From Hyphomicrobiales bacterium (lineage in GTDB: Bacteria > Pseudomonadota > Alphaproteobacteria > Rhizobiales > Rhizobiaceae), in the NCBI GenBank assembly GCA_021775415.1, contig JAJFHV010000006.1:84858-148857 (forward strand): 64,000 nucleotides of DNA. Direction: 5' to 3'. Both the position numbers and the translations under genes were made by a program. Each line of letters starts with the position of its first letter. The stretch's first letter is position 1. The notes under the pieces are model-generated. The model ran no database searches, had not been told where the DNA came from, and worked only from the letters and a program-made list of their open reading frames with translations. This document shows, one piece after another, positions 29,475-38,342 of the stretch.

Positions 29475-30158
29475 TCAATACGCTCCTGCATTGTCGACAT
29501 CAAAATTATACAAATTACGGGCGGAGCCGTATCGGTTGAATTCTTCGGGCTTTGCATCCGAACTGGCGCGCTCAAGCAAATCTTTCAGGATTTCAAGATG
29601 CTCGGGACGCATTTCCTTCTTTTCGCAATCGGCCCCCAGGCTCTTGACCGAACCACGCACGAAAAGACGTGCCTCATAACAACTGTCGCCAAGCGCATCG
29701 CCCGCATCACCGCAAACCACGAGATTACCGGACTGCGCCATGAAGGCAGACATGTGGCCGATGTCGCCATGCACAACGATATCAATTCCCTTCATGGAAA
29801 TTCCGCAACGAGACGAAGCATTGCCCTTAATGACCAACAAGCCACCATGCCCGGTTGCACCGGCGTACTGGCTTGCATCACCTTCGACGATAATGGCACC
29901 CGACATCATGTTTTCAGCAGCACCAGGACCAACAGAGCCCTCAACATTAATCGTTGCCTGCTTGTTCATGCCGCCGCAATAATAACCGGTTGATCCCCTG
30001 ACCGTGACTTCAATTGGAGCATCCAGTCCAACAGCAATTGCGTGACTGCCCTTGGGATTTACAATCTCCCAAGAGGTCTGGTTGGTGTCGTCTTTTTGTG
30101 CGTGCAATGTTGAATTTACTTCGCGCAAATCCACCTTTGCCATGTCTATTGTCTGCAT
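29475..30158 (-). CDS. glxC: Glutamate synthase-like GXGXG subunit GlxC (MgsB family)
   Basis: A 227-residue right-handed beta-helix protein corresponding to the C-terminal domain of GltB. The repeated glycine pattern is plain: GSTGYYCGGMNKQATINVEG, GATGHGGLLVIKG, GIDIVVHGDIGHMSAFMAQ. It is the structural subunit joining the amidotransferase and FMN subunits. I start at ATG 30158, 4 nt after the glxB stop; an in-frame ATG 63 nt upstream would lie within glxB. Confidence 0.9.
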   Translation of the reverse strand: MQTIDMAKVDLREVNSTLHAQKDDTNQTSWEIVNPKGSHAIAVGLDAPIEVTVRGSTGYYCGGMNKQATINVEGSVGPGAAENMMSGAIIVEGDASQYAGATGHGGLLVIKGNASSRCGISMKGIDIVVHGDIGHMSAFMAQSGNLVVCGDAGDALGDSCYEARLFVRGSVKSLGADCEKKEMRPEHLEILKDLLERASSDAKPEEFNRYGSARNLYNFDVDNAGAY

Positions 30159-30162
30159 TCTT

Positions 30163-31059
30163 CTAGTGCTCCCAGAAATAAACGGTTGCAGGCTCAGGTT
30201 CCCAAACTTTTGCATCTTCAATACCGGGAAGGTTTACCAAGGCGCGATACTCTGAACCAAACGCCACATACTGATCGGTCTCCGCCATCACTGCAGGTTT
30301 GCAGGCGATTGGATCCCGCACCACGCCGAAGCCATCCTTGGTGCCGACAACAAATGTGAAAAACCCGTCAAGATCATCAATGCTGCTCTCAAGCGCTTCA
30401 CCCAGCGTGCTGCCCTGATTCATTTTCCATGTGAGATATGCAGCACCTACTTCCGTGTCATTTTCGGTTTCAATATGCACACCATCACGGCGCAATTTGC
30501 GACGCAGACTGTTGTGGTTAGACAACGACCCGTTGTGAACAAGACACTGGTCAACACCGGTTGAGAACGGATGTGCGCCCATCGTGGTTACTTTGGATTC
30601 AGTTGCCATCCTGGTGTGACCAATTCCGTGGCTGCCTGACATTTTCTGAATACCAAAGCGCGCGGCGACGTCCCTGGGGAGGCCTACTTCCTTGTAGATT
30701 TCAATAACGTCGCCGGCGCTCATTATCCGCACATCAGGGCGGATAACTGAAAGAGATTCTCGTGCAGCTTCGATCTTTTCAGCGGGCATTTCCAACACCG
30801 CATGCGTGTCAGCCAGCCGCATGGAAACCTTACAACCAATCAACTTGCCAAGCTCACTGTCCAGCTTGGCAAAATCAGTGTCAGGATTTTCCGACTGAAT
30901 AGTCAGCTTGGAATTACTGTCCTTGTCATTGCCATAAATCGCAATCCCCGCACTATCGGGACCACGGTCGGTCATAACAATCAGCATATCAGTGAGCATT
31001 TCGCCCAATTTGGGCTCAAGCGATTTGTCTTTTAGGAAAAGACCTACGATCCCGCACAT
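30163..31059 (-). CDS. glxB: Class II glutamine amidotransferase subunit GlxB (MgsA family)
   Basis: A 298-residue N-terminal-nucleophile glutaminase. The initiating Met should be removed to expose Cys (MCGIVGLF), so I start at 31059, one codon after a preceding in-frame ATG. Family motifs RGPDSAG (about 34), GHTRMAT and VHNGSLSNHNSLR are present. It releases ammonia from glutamine for the GlxC-GlxD subunits. It is first of the operon, 95 bp downstream of the XRE-cupin regulator on the same strand. Confidence 0.92.
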   Translation of the reverse strand: MCGIVGLFLKDKSLEPKLGEMLTDMLIVMTDRGPDSAGIAIYGNDKDSNSKLTIQSENPDTDFAKLDSELGKLIGCKVSMRLADTHAVLEMPAEKIEAARESLSVIRPDVRIMSAGDVIEIYKEVGLPRDVAARFGIQKMSGSHGIGHTRMATESKVTTMGAHPFSTGVDQCLVHNGSLSNHNSLRRKLRRDGVHIETENDTEVGAAYLTWKMNQGSTLGEALESSIDDLDGFFTFVVGTKDGFGVVRDPIACKPAVMAETDQYVAFGSEYRALVNLPGIEDAKVWEPEPATVYFWEH

Positions 31060-31117
31060 CATTCTACCTCATGGCAAATTTCTTTCGTGCGATAAATCTA
31101 ACAACTAATTCTACATA

Positions 31118-31132
31118 TTTCAACTGGTGAAA
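31118..31132. promoter_or_regulatory. Inverted repeat upstream of glxB
   Basis: TTTCA-ACTGG-TGAAA, a 5-bp-arm palindrome in the 95-bp gap between the XRE-cupin gene and glxB. A related TTCAA-CAT-TTGAA lies at 31942-31954, upstream of the regulator gene itself. These are possible operator sites for the regulator; short arms make this tentative. Confidence 0.3.
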
Positions 31133-31154
31133 CAATTTTTCATCACAGGAATAA

Positions 31155-31808
31155 TCAGATTTCACGTCCATAACTGATTACAGACAAGAATCTGATGGGC
31201 AGATTACGCAATTCTTCCGGCCCGTGCGGCGCATCAGAATCAAAAAACAATGTGTCCCCTGGCTGCAGATTATAAATCTTTGCGCCATGCCGATAAGAGA
31301 GCTCCCCCTCAAGCATGTAGATGAACTCCAGACCCGGATGTTGAAAAATCGGAAATACGTCAGACTTTTCTGAAAGCGTAATCAAATAGGGCTCAACGAC
31401 AAGAGAACCATGTGGCGCATGGCCCAGCAACTCGTACTGATGCCCCGCGCGCGTACCTCGTCGCTCAATCTTCAGTCCCTCGCCTGATTTCACAAATGTT
31501 GCATCACGCGTTTCTTCAAACCCGCGAAATAGCGAAGTTACCGGAACATTCAATGCTTGTGACAGCGCCTGAATGGTGGACAAGGATGGCGATGTTGATC
31601 CATTTTCTATTTTCGACAACATTCCCGAGGAAATACCGGAAGCTTTGGAAAGCTCTTGAATGGTTAGGCCCATTTTTTCGCGAAACTGATGAACAGCATG
31701 ACCAATTGCTTGTTCAAGCAGGCGTCGTCCGGGCTGTGTAGCTGCATGCGGGTCTTGCTCGAGACGAACGCTCGCGTCGCTTTGGTGAGGCCTTTTGTCC
31801 TTGACCAT
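31155..31808 (-). CDS. XRE-family regulator with C-terminal cupin
   Basis: A 217-residue regulator with an N-terminal helix-turn-helix (about 45-100: LTIQELSKASGISSGMLSKIE) and a C-terminal cupin (about 130-210: HPGLEFIYMLEGELSYRHG). Such regulators control amine and amino-acid metabolism by sensing a small ligand in the cupin. It has GGAG 5 nt before its ATG. It lies directly upstream of glxBCD on the same strand and probably regulates that operon. Confidence 0.9.
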   Translation of the reverse strand: MVKDKRPHQSDASVRLEQDPHAATQPGRRLLEQAIGHAVHQFREKMGLTIQELSKASGISSGMLSKIENGSTSPSLSTIQALSQALNVPVTSLFRGFEETRDATFVKSGEGLKIERRGTRAGHQYELLGHAPHGSLVVEPYLITLSEKSDVFPIFQHPGLEFIYMLEGELSYRHGAKIYNLQPGDTLFFDSDAPHGPEELRNLPIRFLSVISYGREI

Positions 31809-31961
31809 TCAAACTCCCCTGTATCACGCTTTATAGAACCAAGCTTCCCACGGAACCGAAGCCGTTGGTGAAGTGTTCGTCAAGCCCTGCGAAAGACGTT
31901 TAGCAGAAGTAGTTTGCAAATTCACAGAACAAATTGCCGGATTCAACATTTGAAACATAAA

Positions 31962-32639
31962 TCAGTTTTCACGTAACTCCTGTTCAACAGCGGGCCAATC
32001 GTCAGCCGGGGTCACTTCACACATCTGTTCCACATCACCCGTCCAGGAAAAAACCGAAAAAAACGGCTGATCGTATACGCGCATCGCATGCACTGCATTC
32101 GGTGAATTCCAGACCACACTTCCCGCTTGATAGTCCCGCCACTCGCCATGTTCAAAGCGCCAACCAGAGGGGCCGACAAGGTTTAAATATAGCTCCGGTG
32201 CCGCATGGATGTGATCACGATACAAAAGTCGCGGTGCCAACAGGAAAAATCCAAGCAGGAAATCATCATGCGGGATTACACCGACATCGGAGCCCACCAG
32301 CACACAATGAAGATTTCCATCCAGATAATCTTTACCAATGTCCGCATCACCCTCATAGAAGAGGCCACGATCAACCCGCCAGTGCAGATGATCCTTGGCG
32401 GCAGTGATTGCTTCCACCAAAGGGCCAAACCTTGATTTCGGGATATTGCCAATCGCGGTATTAAGAACATCGCCATGGGCAGGAAGTTGTGGTTCCTGGC
32501 GGATCATGGCTTCGGGGCTGAGTTGAACCCCCTCGAGCTTGCCAAGAACTTCGCTAACACCTGGTTCCCCAGGGAAATTCATCTCGAGACAGGATTTGAT
32601 TTCCCTGATGACGTTCAAAATCAGTAGGTCTGAGTTCAT
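31962..32639 (-). CDS. DMSP lyase-like cupin (DddQ/DddL family)
   Basis: A 225-residue protein whose C-terminal half is a metal-binding cupin resembling DMSP lyases. Motif 1 is His143-x-His145-x3-Glu149-x-Tyr151 followed by Gly156 (HIHAAPELYLNLVG); motif 2 is GSVVWNSPNAVHAM with His184. In the Ddd cupins these residues bind the metal and the tyrosine acts as base to cleave dimethylsulfoniopropionate to DMS and acrylate. The N-terminal 80 residues are helical. Its start overlaps the sterol-desaturase-like stop by 4 bp. I saw no acrylate-handling gene nearby, so activity on DMSP is a proposal; a related non-lyase cupin remains possible. Confidence 0.72.
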   Translation of the reverse strand: MNSDLLILNVIREIKSCLEMNFPGEPGVSEVLGKLEGVQLSPEAMIRQEPQLPAHGDVLNTAIGNIPKSRFGPLVEAITAAKDHLHWRVDRGLFYEGDADIGKDYLDGNLHCVLVGSDVGVIPHDDFLLGFFLLAPRLLYRDHIHAAPELYLNLVGPSGWRFEHGEWRDYQAGSVVWNSPNAVHAMRVYDQPFFSVFSWTGDVEQMCEVTPADDWPAVEQELREN

Positions 32640-33613
32640 GCCCCCATCATCTTGCGGCGTCTTTCCTTGACCATTTCATTAGCCTCCGGCGAACCATCAT
32701 GAAATGAGCCGAACCATTTGTCCCAGGGCACTTCCGCATTGCCGTAATTGCACTCGAAATAACGGTGATGCAATTGATGGAAGAAGTAGCCCAAATCCAT
32801 CTGCTTCTTGTTTTTAACAATCAGGCTTTCATACCCTGAGTGCGAGCTGGCAGCGCCCAGCGTATTCCAGAAACAGTGAAAGAACAGGTGAATGGGATGC
32901 GAGATAACCACGAAATGAATTAGCAGCGAGCTCAGGTAAATCACGTGCTCAATCGGATGCATGGACAGACCCGACCAGGGACCGACATTGGTGTTGCGGT
33001 GATGCAGGGAGTGAGCAAGTCTGTACAGCGGTGGCCAGTGCAGCAGCCTGTGAACCCAATAAAAGTGCAAGGAAGCCCAAACCGGGACGATCCAGAACCA
33101 CGCTACAAACAGGATGGGGTTATCGCTCCAGTTCAAAAACGGGGCGTAGCCGTTGGCAAAACCCCACATGACCAACGCTTCGTAAGCCGTCCACACGGTT
33201 ACACCACTGACGCAGGTCCAGAACATGTTGTCCCAGACCTGACTGCGGAATGTGTAAATGCCGCTTTTCTTCGTCTGCTCCCGCGGATCAAACTTCGTTT
33301 CCTTGCCCTGTTTGTTGAATGTGTAAAGATACAGATGCAAGCCACCGGCGATCAGAAACATCAAACCCAGATTTTTGAAATAAATTTGTGCAATCCAGTC
33401 AAATTGAAAAGTCACACATCTTTCGATTGCAGGTGCCAGGTAGAACCAGGTAGCAATTGCGATTGCCGCAAAAATCATCTTTTCTGAAATCTTCAACCAT
33501 GACATCGCAACCCATTTGAAGATTGCAACTGGGTTTGGCGGCCAGGAATAATAAGGAGCGTTGCCAATCGGCAATTCTGGATGATAATTCCACTCTCGCT
33601 TGGCATCAGACAT
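32636..33613 (-). CDS. Sterol desaturase / fatty acid hydroxylase family membrane protein
   Basis: A 325-residue membrane di-iron protein with three histidine boxes of the family: HRLLH, HSLHHRN and HQLHHRYFE, and about four to five membrane segments. Family members hydroxylate or desaturate lipids, sterols or carotenoids. I start at ATG 33613 (AGGA 8 nt upstream), giving MSDAKREWNY; an in-frame ATG at 33676 lacks a ribosome site. It is followed, with 4-bp overlap, by the DMSP lyase-like cupin gene, so the two are co-translated. The functional link between them is unknown. Confidence 0.85.
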   Translation of the reverse strand: MSDAKREWNYHPELPIGNAPYYSWPPNPVAIFKWVAMSWLKISEKMIFAAIAIATWFYLAPAIERCVTFQFDWIAQIYFKNLGLMFLIAGGLHLYLYTFNKQGKETKFDPREQTKKSGIYTFRSQVWDNMFWTCVSGVTVWTAYEALVMWGFANGYAPFLNWSDNPILFVAWFWIVPVWASLHFYWVHRLLHWPPLYRLAHSLHHRNTNVGPWSGLSMHPIEHVIYLSSLLIHFVVISHPIHLFFHCFWNTLGAASSHSGYESLIVKNKKQMDLGYFFHQLHHRYFECNYGNAEVPWDKWFGSFHDGSPEANEMVKERRRKMMGA

Positions 33614-33752
33614 TTTCACATCCTTTAAGCTTGCTTTTTCCCGATTTGATTGAAAATCTAATCGCTGTTGTTCCAATGCCGTTATCAGAATTACGACATC
33701 TTATCACAATTTAAGTTCCAATTGCGCTGCGTCTAAAAAACTGAGGGTCAAA

Positions 33753-34859
33753 ATGCGAATTAAAGAACTACACATTTACCAAAAAGATCTGGTTCTCACC
33801 CAAGGCCCCTACACCTTCGCCGGCACCTCACTCGATGCGCTTGATACAACGATTGTGAAGATTGTCTCCGAAACAGGGCTGGTCGGTTGGGGCGAAACCT
33901 GTCCCCTGGGTCCAACCTATCAACCGCAACACGCGACGGGAGCACGGGCAGCGATTGGTCAAATCGCTCCGGGGTTAATGGGCGAAAATGCACTTACACC
34001 CTTAACCCTGAAACGCACCATGGATGCGGGGCTCAACGGGCACAACTATGCCAAGGCAGCAATTGATATCGCCATCATGGATTTGGTTGGCAAACATCAC
34101 GGTATCCGGGTTTGCGATTTGTTGGGTGGAGCGACCGGAGACAAGGTACCCTCCTATGCTGCACTGGCAATTGGCGAGCCGGATGACGTCGCCAGGAATG
34201 CAAAGGAAAAGGCGGCAGATGGCTTTCCGCGGCTTCAAATTAAGGTTGGCACCAATCCAATAGCAATGGATATAGAAACCGTCCGCAAAGTATGGGAAGC
34301 AGTCGGTTCATCCGTTCGCATTGCGGTTGATGCAAACCGAGGCCTCACCGCAAGGGATGCAATGTATCTCTCGCACCAGTGCTCGGACATCCCGTTCGTG
34401 CTGGAGCAACCCTGTAATACGATCGAGGAAATAGCAGCCATAAGGGGGCAGCTCAATCATCCTGTGTATCTTGATGAGAACATCGAAGACTTAAACGTGC
34501 TGCTGCGCGTCATCTCGCTGGGCGTATGTGATGGGTTTGGCCTCAAGCTTACAAGACTGGGAGGGCTGAACGTCATGAGGACAGTCAGGGACATATGTGC
34601 GGCACGTTCAATGCCACATACATGCGATGATTCCTTTGGAGGAGACATCATCGCTGCCGCCTGTGTGCATTTGGGCGCAACTGTGGAACCACGCTTGATG
34701 GAGGGTGTCTGGATTTCCGGTCCATATTTCGAGGATCACTATGATCCACAAAACGGTATGAAAATTGAAGATGGGCACATCCGCGTACCGGCTGGACCTG
34801 GCCTTGGCGTTACCCCGGACGAAAGCCTGTTTGGAACTCCCATCGCTTCATTTAGTTAA
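33753..34859 (+). CDS. hpbD: Enolase-superfamily enzyme, HpbD-like (4-hydroxyproline betaine epimerase / 3-hydroxyproline dehydratase)
   Basis: A 368-residue mandelate racemase/muconate lactonising enzyme-group protein. It has the general-base lysine in LQIKVG (about 168), metal ligands Asp (IAVDANRG), Glu (VLEQPCN) and Asp/Glu in YLDENIEDL, and the second lysine in GFGLKLTR. Whole-length phrases, such as [41 protein letters not shown] and [14 protein letters not shown], match my memory of HpbD, the 4R-hydroxyproline betaine 2-epimerase, and its close relative cis-3-hydroxy-L-proline dehydratase. GAGGG lies 5 nt before the ATG. The Rieske oxygenase at 36740 and the D-amino-acid dehydrogenase at 39139 supply plausible following steps. 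Confidence 0.78.
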   Translation: MRIKELHIYQKDLVLTQGPYTFAGTSLDALDTTIVKIVSETGLVGWGETCPLGPTYQPQHATGARAAIGQIAPGLMGENALTPLTLKRTMDAGLNGHNYAKAAIDIAIMDLVGKHHGIRVCDLLGGATGDKVPSYAALAIGEPDDVARNAKEKAADGFPRLQIKVGTNPIAMDIETVRKVWEAVGSSVRIAVDANRGLTARDAMYLSHQCSDIPFVLEQPCNTIEEIAAIRGQLNHPVYLDENIEDLNVLLRVISLGVCDGFGLKLTRLGGLNVMRTVRDICAARSMPHTCDDSFGGDIIAAACVHLGATVEPRLMEGVWISGPYFEDHYDPQNGMKIEDGHIRVPAGPGLGVTPDESLFGTPIASFS

Positions 34860-34871
34860 GGATCAACACGC

Positions 34872-35726
34872 ATGGACATTATCATCACCAAGGCGGACTG
34901 GGGCATGGAGCACATGGGCGACCTAGACGCCCGGCTGCAATCGATCGCCGAAGCAGGGTTCGACGGCATAGAATGTTTCTTTGTCGATATGGAACCGGCA
35001 AAGTTTGTTGATCGCTGTGGTACACTTGGGCTGATGTATAATGGCGGGATTGTCGCTCCAACCGTTGAGGCATTTCGCGCAGAACTCAAACGCACACTTC
35101 AATGCGATCCAAAACTCATCAATTGTCATGGTGGTCGCGATTATCACACACATGATGAAAGCATCGGGTTTTTCAGTGAATGCATGAACATCGCTGATCA
35201 GGAAACCGATGTGCAAGTTGTGTTTGAAACCCACCGCCGTTGCAATTTGTATTCGCCCTGGGGCACCGAGCGCTTGCTGGAAGCCCTGCCCGATCTGCAC
35301 ATTTGTGCAGACTTCTCCCATTTCACCGTGGTGTCGGAAGGTGACATGACTTCATCCGTTGCACCGGAACCCGATACCAATGGCATGATGGCGCAGATGG
35401 TCGACCCCCGGAAAGAAGCAATGATGGCAATGGCAATTTCCAGAACAGATCACATTCACGCCCGCGTCGGTGATTTGCACAGGCCACAATGCGTTGACCC
35501 ACGCATTGGTGAGGGATTGCGCTGGACAGGAATTTATGAAGGTTGGTGGGACCGGATCATTGAGCGCGCCCGCTCGGAAGGTCGCCCATTCATGACCATC
35601 AATCCGGAATATGGCCCTGTACCCTACGCGCCGTCGGATCCCATTACAGGAATTGCCTACTCTGATCCCTGGGACTTGTCGGTTTGGGCGATGGATCGGC
35701 TGCGGTCGAGATACTCAAAGAAGTAG
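34872..35726 (+). CDS. TIM-barrel sugar isomerase/epimerase-like protein (AP endonuclease 2 family)
   Basis: A 284-residue xylose-isomerase-like TIM barrel. Candidate metal ligands appear as Glu in VVFETHRR, Asp/His in ICADFSHFT, His in HIHARVGDLHRPQ and Glu in INPEYGP. It follows hpbD by 12 bp with AAGGA before its ATG, so it is in the same transcript. Isomerases of this fold act on sugars and hydroxy-acid/keto-acid intermediates. The substrate is unknown; the operon suggests a hydroxyproline-betaine-related compound. Confidence 0.82.
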   Translation: MDIIITKADWGMEHMGDLDARLQSIAEAGFDGIECFFVDMEPAKFVDRCGTLGLMYNGGIVAPTVEAFRAELKRTLQCDPKLINCHGGRDYHTHDESIGFFSECMNIADQETDVQVVFETHRRCNLYSPWGTERLLEALPDLHICADFSHFTVVSEGDMTSSVAPEPDTNGMMAQMVDPRKEAMMAMAISRTDHIHARVGDLHRPQCVDPRIGEGLRWTGIYEGWWDRIIERARSEGRPFMTINPEYGPVPYAPSDPITGIAYSDPWDLSVWAMDRLRSRYSKK

Positions 35727-35732
35727 CGCTTC

Positions 35733-36635
35733 TCACCATTCATAACTTCTCACCCATGCAGCAAACGCTTCAACCTCTGGCGTGGCCCGGCTGCCGGTTC
35801 GGGTGAGCAAATTATACCCGAGCCCGGTTTTCAGTGAGGCTTCCAGTGGTCTTACCAGCGCCCCTGCCCGCAACGGATCATCGATCAAATAACGCCAGCC
35901 CAGGGCGACGCCCATGCCATTCTTCGCAGCTTCGATCACCAAGGGATAAGAGTTAACTTGTATGCGACGTGCATTCGACGGTTCGGAACCAAAGCACTCC
36001 GTCAGCCACATGCGCCAGTTCATCCAGTCCCAGCGGTCATCCTCCAGATCAATCATCTGCGATGCGGCAAGCCCTTCCGGTGTGGCAATTTGAGGATTGG
36101 CGGCAAGGTAGACCGGCGAGCAAACCGGAAACACTTCCTCCTCGAATAATTGCTCACTGTGAAATCCGGTTGGATCACCCGCACCCAATACAATCGCTAC
36201 ATCCACTGCTTCAGCAATGCAATCTTCCACGCTGTCAGAAACCGCCATCCGCACCGAAATATCCTCATGCGCATCTGTAAAAGCCCTGATTCGAGGCGAC
36301 AACCAAAGAGCAGCAACAGTTTCATCTGTTGCGATGGTTAACCGCGTTGTACCGGGCGCCGGGTTTATGCCGGATGTAGCGCTGACGATGTGCGCAAGCG
36401 CATTGGCGACCGAGTGCTGATACTCTCGTCCGGCAGCGTTTAGCGTTACTGACCGGTGCGCGCGTTCAAACAGCTTGGTAGCAAGCGCTTCCTCCAGATT
36501 ACGGATACGCTGTGATACTGCAGCCTGGGTAATGTTGAGTTCATCAGCCGCCAACGTGAAGCTTGAGTGACGCGCAGCCGCCTCAAATGCCACCAGTGCA
36601 TCCAGGGGCGGCAATTTTCTGGATAGATTTTGCAT
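35733..36635 (-). CDS. LysR-family regulator of the betaine/hydroxyproline genes
   Basis: A 300-residue LysR-type regulator with the DNA-binding helix-turn-helix (SSFTLAADELNITQAAVSQRI, quoted in part; residues about 22-42) and a GcvA-like effector domain. The ATG at 36635 (MQNLSRKLPPLDAL) is used; a GTG three codons earlier is also possible. It is divergent from the Rieske oxygenase gene and convergent with the TIM-barrel gene. It is the most likely controller of the surrounding betaine genes. Confidence 0.9.
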   Translation of the reverse strand: MQNLSRKLPPLDALVAFEAAARHSSFTLAADELNITQAAVSQRIRNLEEALATKLFERAHRSVTLNAAGREYQHSVANALAHIVSATSGINPAPGTTRLTIATDETVAALWLSPRIRAFTDAHEDISVRMAVSDSVEDCIAEAVDVAIVLGAGDPTGFHSEQLFEEEVFPVCSPVYLAANPQIATPEGLAASQMIDLEDDRWDWMNWRMWLTECFGSEPSNARRIQVNSYPLVIEAAKNGMGVALGWRYLIDDPLRAGALVRPLEASLKTGLGYNLLTRTGSRATPEVEAFAAWVRSYEW

Positions 36636-36739
36636 AATCAACACTTACCCAAATGGCAAAGAAATCATCGCTTGAGGATCAATTCCGACAAACGTAACTT
36701 ATGAATTGGAAACTTGCCAGTAAATTGGGGATTTTGGCC

Positions 36740-37879
36740 ATGAACCAGCACCTATTAAACCTCCAACAGGATGACGCGCCGTTTACGGCAGATCCATCAA
36801 AATCATTCACCCTGCCTGCCCGGTTTTATATCAATCCGGAAATCTACGAGCTGGAAAAGGAAGCCATATTCTACAAAACGTGGCACTACGCCGGTCACGT
36901 GTCGCAGGTTTCAAAACCTGGCCAGTACCTCACCACAAAAATACATCAACAAAATTTGTTTATCGCCCACGGTCGCGATGGAGAAATACGCGCATTTTAT
37001 AATGTCTGCGCTCACCGGGGGCATACGCTGCTCGAAGGATCGGGCAAGAAAAACATCATCACATGCCCCTATCACGCATGGGCCTACGATTTTGACGGCA
37101 CGCTGAAAGCCGCCAGAAACTCTGAAAATGTCGAGGGCTTCAACAAGTGTGATTTTCCATTAAAGCGCGTGAAGCTTGAAGTGTTCTGCGGCATGCTGAT
37201 GGTCAATCTTGACCCGGACGCTACACCCTTTGCAGAGCAATACGCCGGGCTGGAGGACGAAATTCGGCAATACATGCCATCAGTTGATGATTTGTCTTAC
37301 GCTCAGCGGGATACCTTTGAAGTCAGGGCGAACTGGAAAGTGCTCGTCGATAATTTTCTCGAATGTTACCATTGCGCAGCGGCACACAAGGACTTTGTTG
37401 ATCTGGTCAACATGGACACCTATCGCACGATCACCCACAAGCGCTATTCCTCTCAATGTGCTGCAGCACCCGCAACAACCAACTCCACAGCGTTTAGCTT
37501 TAAACCGGGTGATGTGGACTTCGGGTATGCAGGATTTTTCGTCTGGCCGAACATGACAATCTGGCTGTATCCGGGTGAGGCGAATATGTCGATTTTGCAG
37601 ATGAATCCATCTGCACCGGAACAAACAATTGAGTATCAGGACTGGTTTACTCCGGGCGGAACCTTATCACCGCAGTTGAAGGAGGCCGCGGACTACCAAA
37701 AAGACATACTCCAACCGGAAGACATCAGCCTTTGCGAAAGCGTTCAGCAGGGCTTGCAATCCAAAGGCTACAACCAGGGCCGCTTCATCGTTGACAAGGG
37801 CAAGACCGAGCTAAGCGAACATGCGGTTCACCACTTCCAGAAAATGGTAATGGAAACGCTCGGCGGCGAAGTGCGTTAA
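36740..37879 (+). CDS. Rieske-type oxygenase, probable betaine N-demethylase (stachydrine demethylase-like)
   Basis: A 379-residue ring-hydroxylating-type oxygenase alpha subunit. The Rieske cluster ligands are Cys90, His92, Cys109 and His112 (CAHRGHTL, CPYHAW), and the mononuclear iron ligands include His211 and His216 with bridging Asp204 (DNFLECYHCAAAH). Close relatives remove methyl groups from proline betaine or glycine betaine/carnitine. I start at ATG 36740 (GGGG 8 nt upstream) rather than the ATG at 36701. No reductase gene is adjacent. Position next to hpbD and a LysR favours a hydroxyproline- or proline-betaine substrate. Confidence 0.85.
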   Translation: MNQHLLNLQQDDAPFTADPSKSFTLPARFYINPEIYELEKEAIFYKTWHYAGHVSQVSKPGQYLTTKIHQQNLFIAHGRDGEIRAFYNVCAHRGHTLLEGSGKKNIITCPYHAWAYDFDGTLKAARNSENVEGFNKCDFPLKRVKLEVFCGMLMVNLDPDATPFAEQYAGLEDEIRQYMPSVDDLSYAQRDTFEVRANWKVLVDNFLECYHCAAAHKDFVDLVNMDTYRTITHKRYSSQCAAAPATTNSTAFSFKPGDVDFGYAGFFVWPNMTIWLYPGEANMSILQMNPSAPEQTIEYQDWFTPGGTLSPQLKEAADYQKDILQPEDISLCESVQQGLQSKGYNQGRFIVDKGKTELSEHAVHHFQKMVMETLGGEVR

Positions 37880-37928
37880 CAAATGCAGGTCTGGGGGTTG
37901 GAATAGAAGTCAACCACTGTTCACAAAG

Positions 37929-38258
37929 TTACACCAAAGCTGAAAGATCGAGTTCCATCATCTGCCCCATCCAGATGGCGTGGTTGGTATGATCCTTGAT
38001 GACATCGCCGGTATCGGGATGGATGAAGATAACCAGCCCATTACGGTTTAGAGCCAGCCACGGTGTGATATCGCCAAACACCGGTGGGTCGAATTTGAGT
38101 TGGCAACTCCACATCGGGTGTGGACCCACAGGTCGCTCATGCACCCGCCCCATATCAATCTGAAACATCTCGGTGGATTTTTCACAAAGCTGTCTTGCCT
38201 GCTCGATAGTTGAGGCATCAAAATAGACATGGGCGTGATATTCACGAATTGCTGGCAA
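37929..38258 (-). CDS. DOPA 4,5-dioxygenase family protein
   Basis: A small (109-residue) protein of the DOPA-dioxygenase family, with the ligand pattern EYHAHVYFD near the N-terminus, HERPVGPHPMWSCQLKF in the middle, and DHTNHAIWMG near the C-terminus. The usual start in the family is just before the EYHAH strand. I use TTG at 38258 because AGGAG lies 8 nt upstream; a GTG at 38279 would place that ribosome site inside the coding region. The substrate in bacteria is generally unknown. It stands alone on the minus strand, convergent with the Rieske gene. Confidence 0.72.
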   Translation of the reverse strand: MPAIREYHAHVYFDASTIEQARQLCEKSTEMFQIDMGRVHERPVGPHPMWSCQLKFDPPVFGDITPWLALNRNGLVIFIHPDTGDVIKDHTNHAIWMGQMMELDLSALV

Positions 38259-38342
38259 ACACTTAACTCCTGAAAACACTCATTCAACCACAGAAAACTT
38301 CACTGACGATAACACAAGCGCGACATGTGGGCAGATCGCAAC

